Program-made: the position numbers and the translations under genes
In this document: positions 63,298-64,000 of the stretch, piece by piece
Position numbering within the stretch: the first letter of the stretch is position 1
How the letters are laid out: every line of letters begins with the position of its first letter
Assembly: GCF_900129375.1 (NCBI RefSeq)
Contig: NZ_FQVN01000003.1
Span: 496,001-560,000, forward strand
Direction: 5' to 3'
Length of the DNA: 64,000 bases
Source of the DNA: Streptoalloteichus hindustanus
GTDB taxonomy: Bacteria; Actinomycetota; Actinomycetes; Mycobacteriales; Pseudonocardiaceae
Notes under the pieces: generated by a model
The model's database searches: none
What the model saw: the letters and a program-made list of their open reading frames with translations, nothing else
Told to the model about the DNA's origin: nothing

Positions 63298-63348
63298 ACG
63301 TGCTTCGGAGCCCTGCCGTCACCCCGTTCCCGGAAACGGCCAGACCGC

Positions 63349-64000
<652 letters not shown>

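Larger units (their letters stand above)
62996..63348. other. Convergent pknL-aroG gap holding a palindrome array
   Basis: This 353-base gap contains four palindromes, annotated separately, plus a terminator. The segment 63061-63220 is far richer in A/T than the flanks. Open frames on both strands here arise from the repeated palindrome, which reads FVYE or SYTK in two of its frames, and do not look like genes. Confidence 0.7.

Overview
The window is very GC-rich, starts many genes with GTG, and carries gene families typical of filamentous Actinobacteria: XRE/DUF5753 paired with DUF397, DUF3046 beside recA, a PASTA-type PknL, and GluABCD. Together with the carotenoid genes this suggests a Pseudonocardiaceae-like organism of the Actinosynnema/Saccharothrix/Lentzea kind. 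That placement is inferred from gene content only.

Layout. 1-4.7 kb: a glutamate-type ABC transporter (gluABCD) convergent with a membrane-anchored solute-binding protein that appears to lack its second lobe, then a small membrane protein. 4.8-8.7 kb: an Sdh1-type succinate dehydrogenase operon on the minus strand. 9.1-11.8 kb: Entner-Doudoroff edd and eda, separated by a very strong hairpin. 12-13.9 kb: a GNAT protein, a decayed dihydropteroate synthase (folP) remnant and a HAD phosphatase. 14-17.2 kb: recX-recA with a LexA box, a DUF4383 protein, DUF3046 and a 49-residue membrane protein. 17.2-21.4 kb: accessory genes (an IS701-like protein that seems to have lost catalytic residues, an MFS exporter, Uma2, DUF6247). 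21.5-31.8 kb: a membrane-tethered Hsp70-like protein, Lhr helicase, a secreted AA10 LPMO under a DasR-like operator, a PNPOx-fold protein, a GntR regulator and a maleylpyruvate-isomerase-fold protein. 32-37.8 kb: an SOS-box-linked HEPN protein, YbaK, GNAT, a PCMT-like methyltransferase, a DUF885 peptidase and LppM.

From LppM (37.1 kb) to the end, the backbone follows, as I recall it, the M. tuberculosis order Rv2171 (lppM), Rv2172c (MTHFR), Rv2173 (idsA2), Rv2174 (mptA), Rv2175c, Rv2176 (pknL), Rv2178c (aroG). Foreign blocks interrupt it. A 10-kb polymorphic-toxin island lies between lppM and the MTHFR gene: an RHS gene broken by two in-frame stops and two frameshifts, followed by small immunity-like genes. 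Carotenoid genes (crtI, crtB), an L,D-transpeptidase, a regulator pair, a deacetylase and a CBS protein are interleaved between idsA2 and Rv2175c.

Regulatory signals include two LexA boxes, one dre (DasR) palindrome, three CRP-like GTGA-N6-TCAC sites in front of envelope genes, a cluster of three DnaA boxes upstream of crtI, and several long hairpins between genes. The most unusual element is an array of four TTCGTATACGAA palindromes in the convergent pknL-aroG gap, which no gene explains. No tRNA, rRNA or CRISPR array was found.
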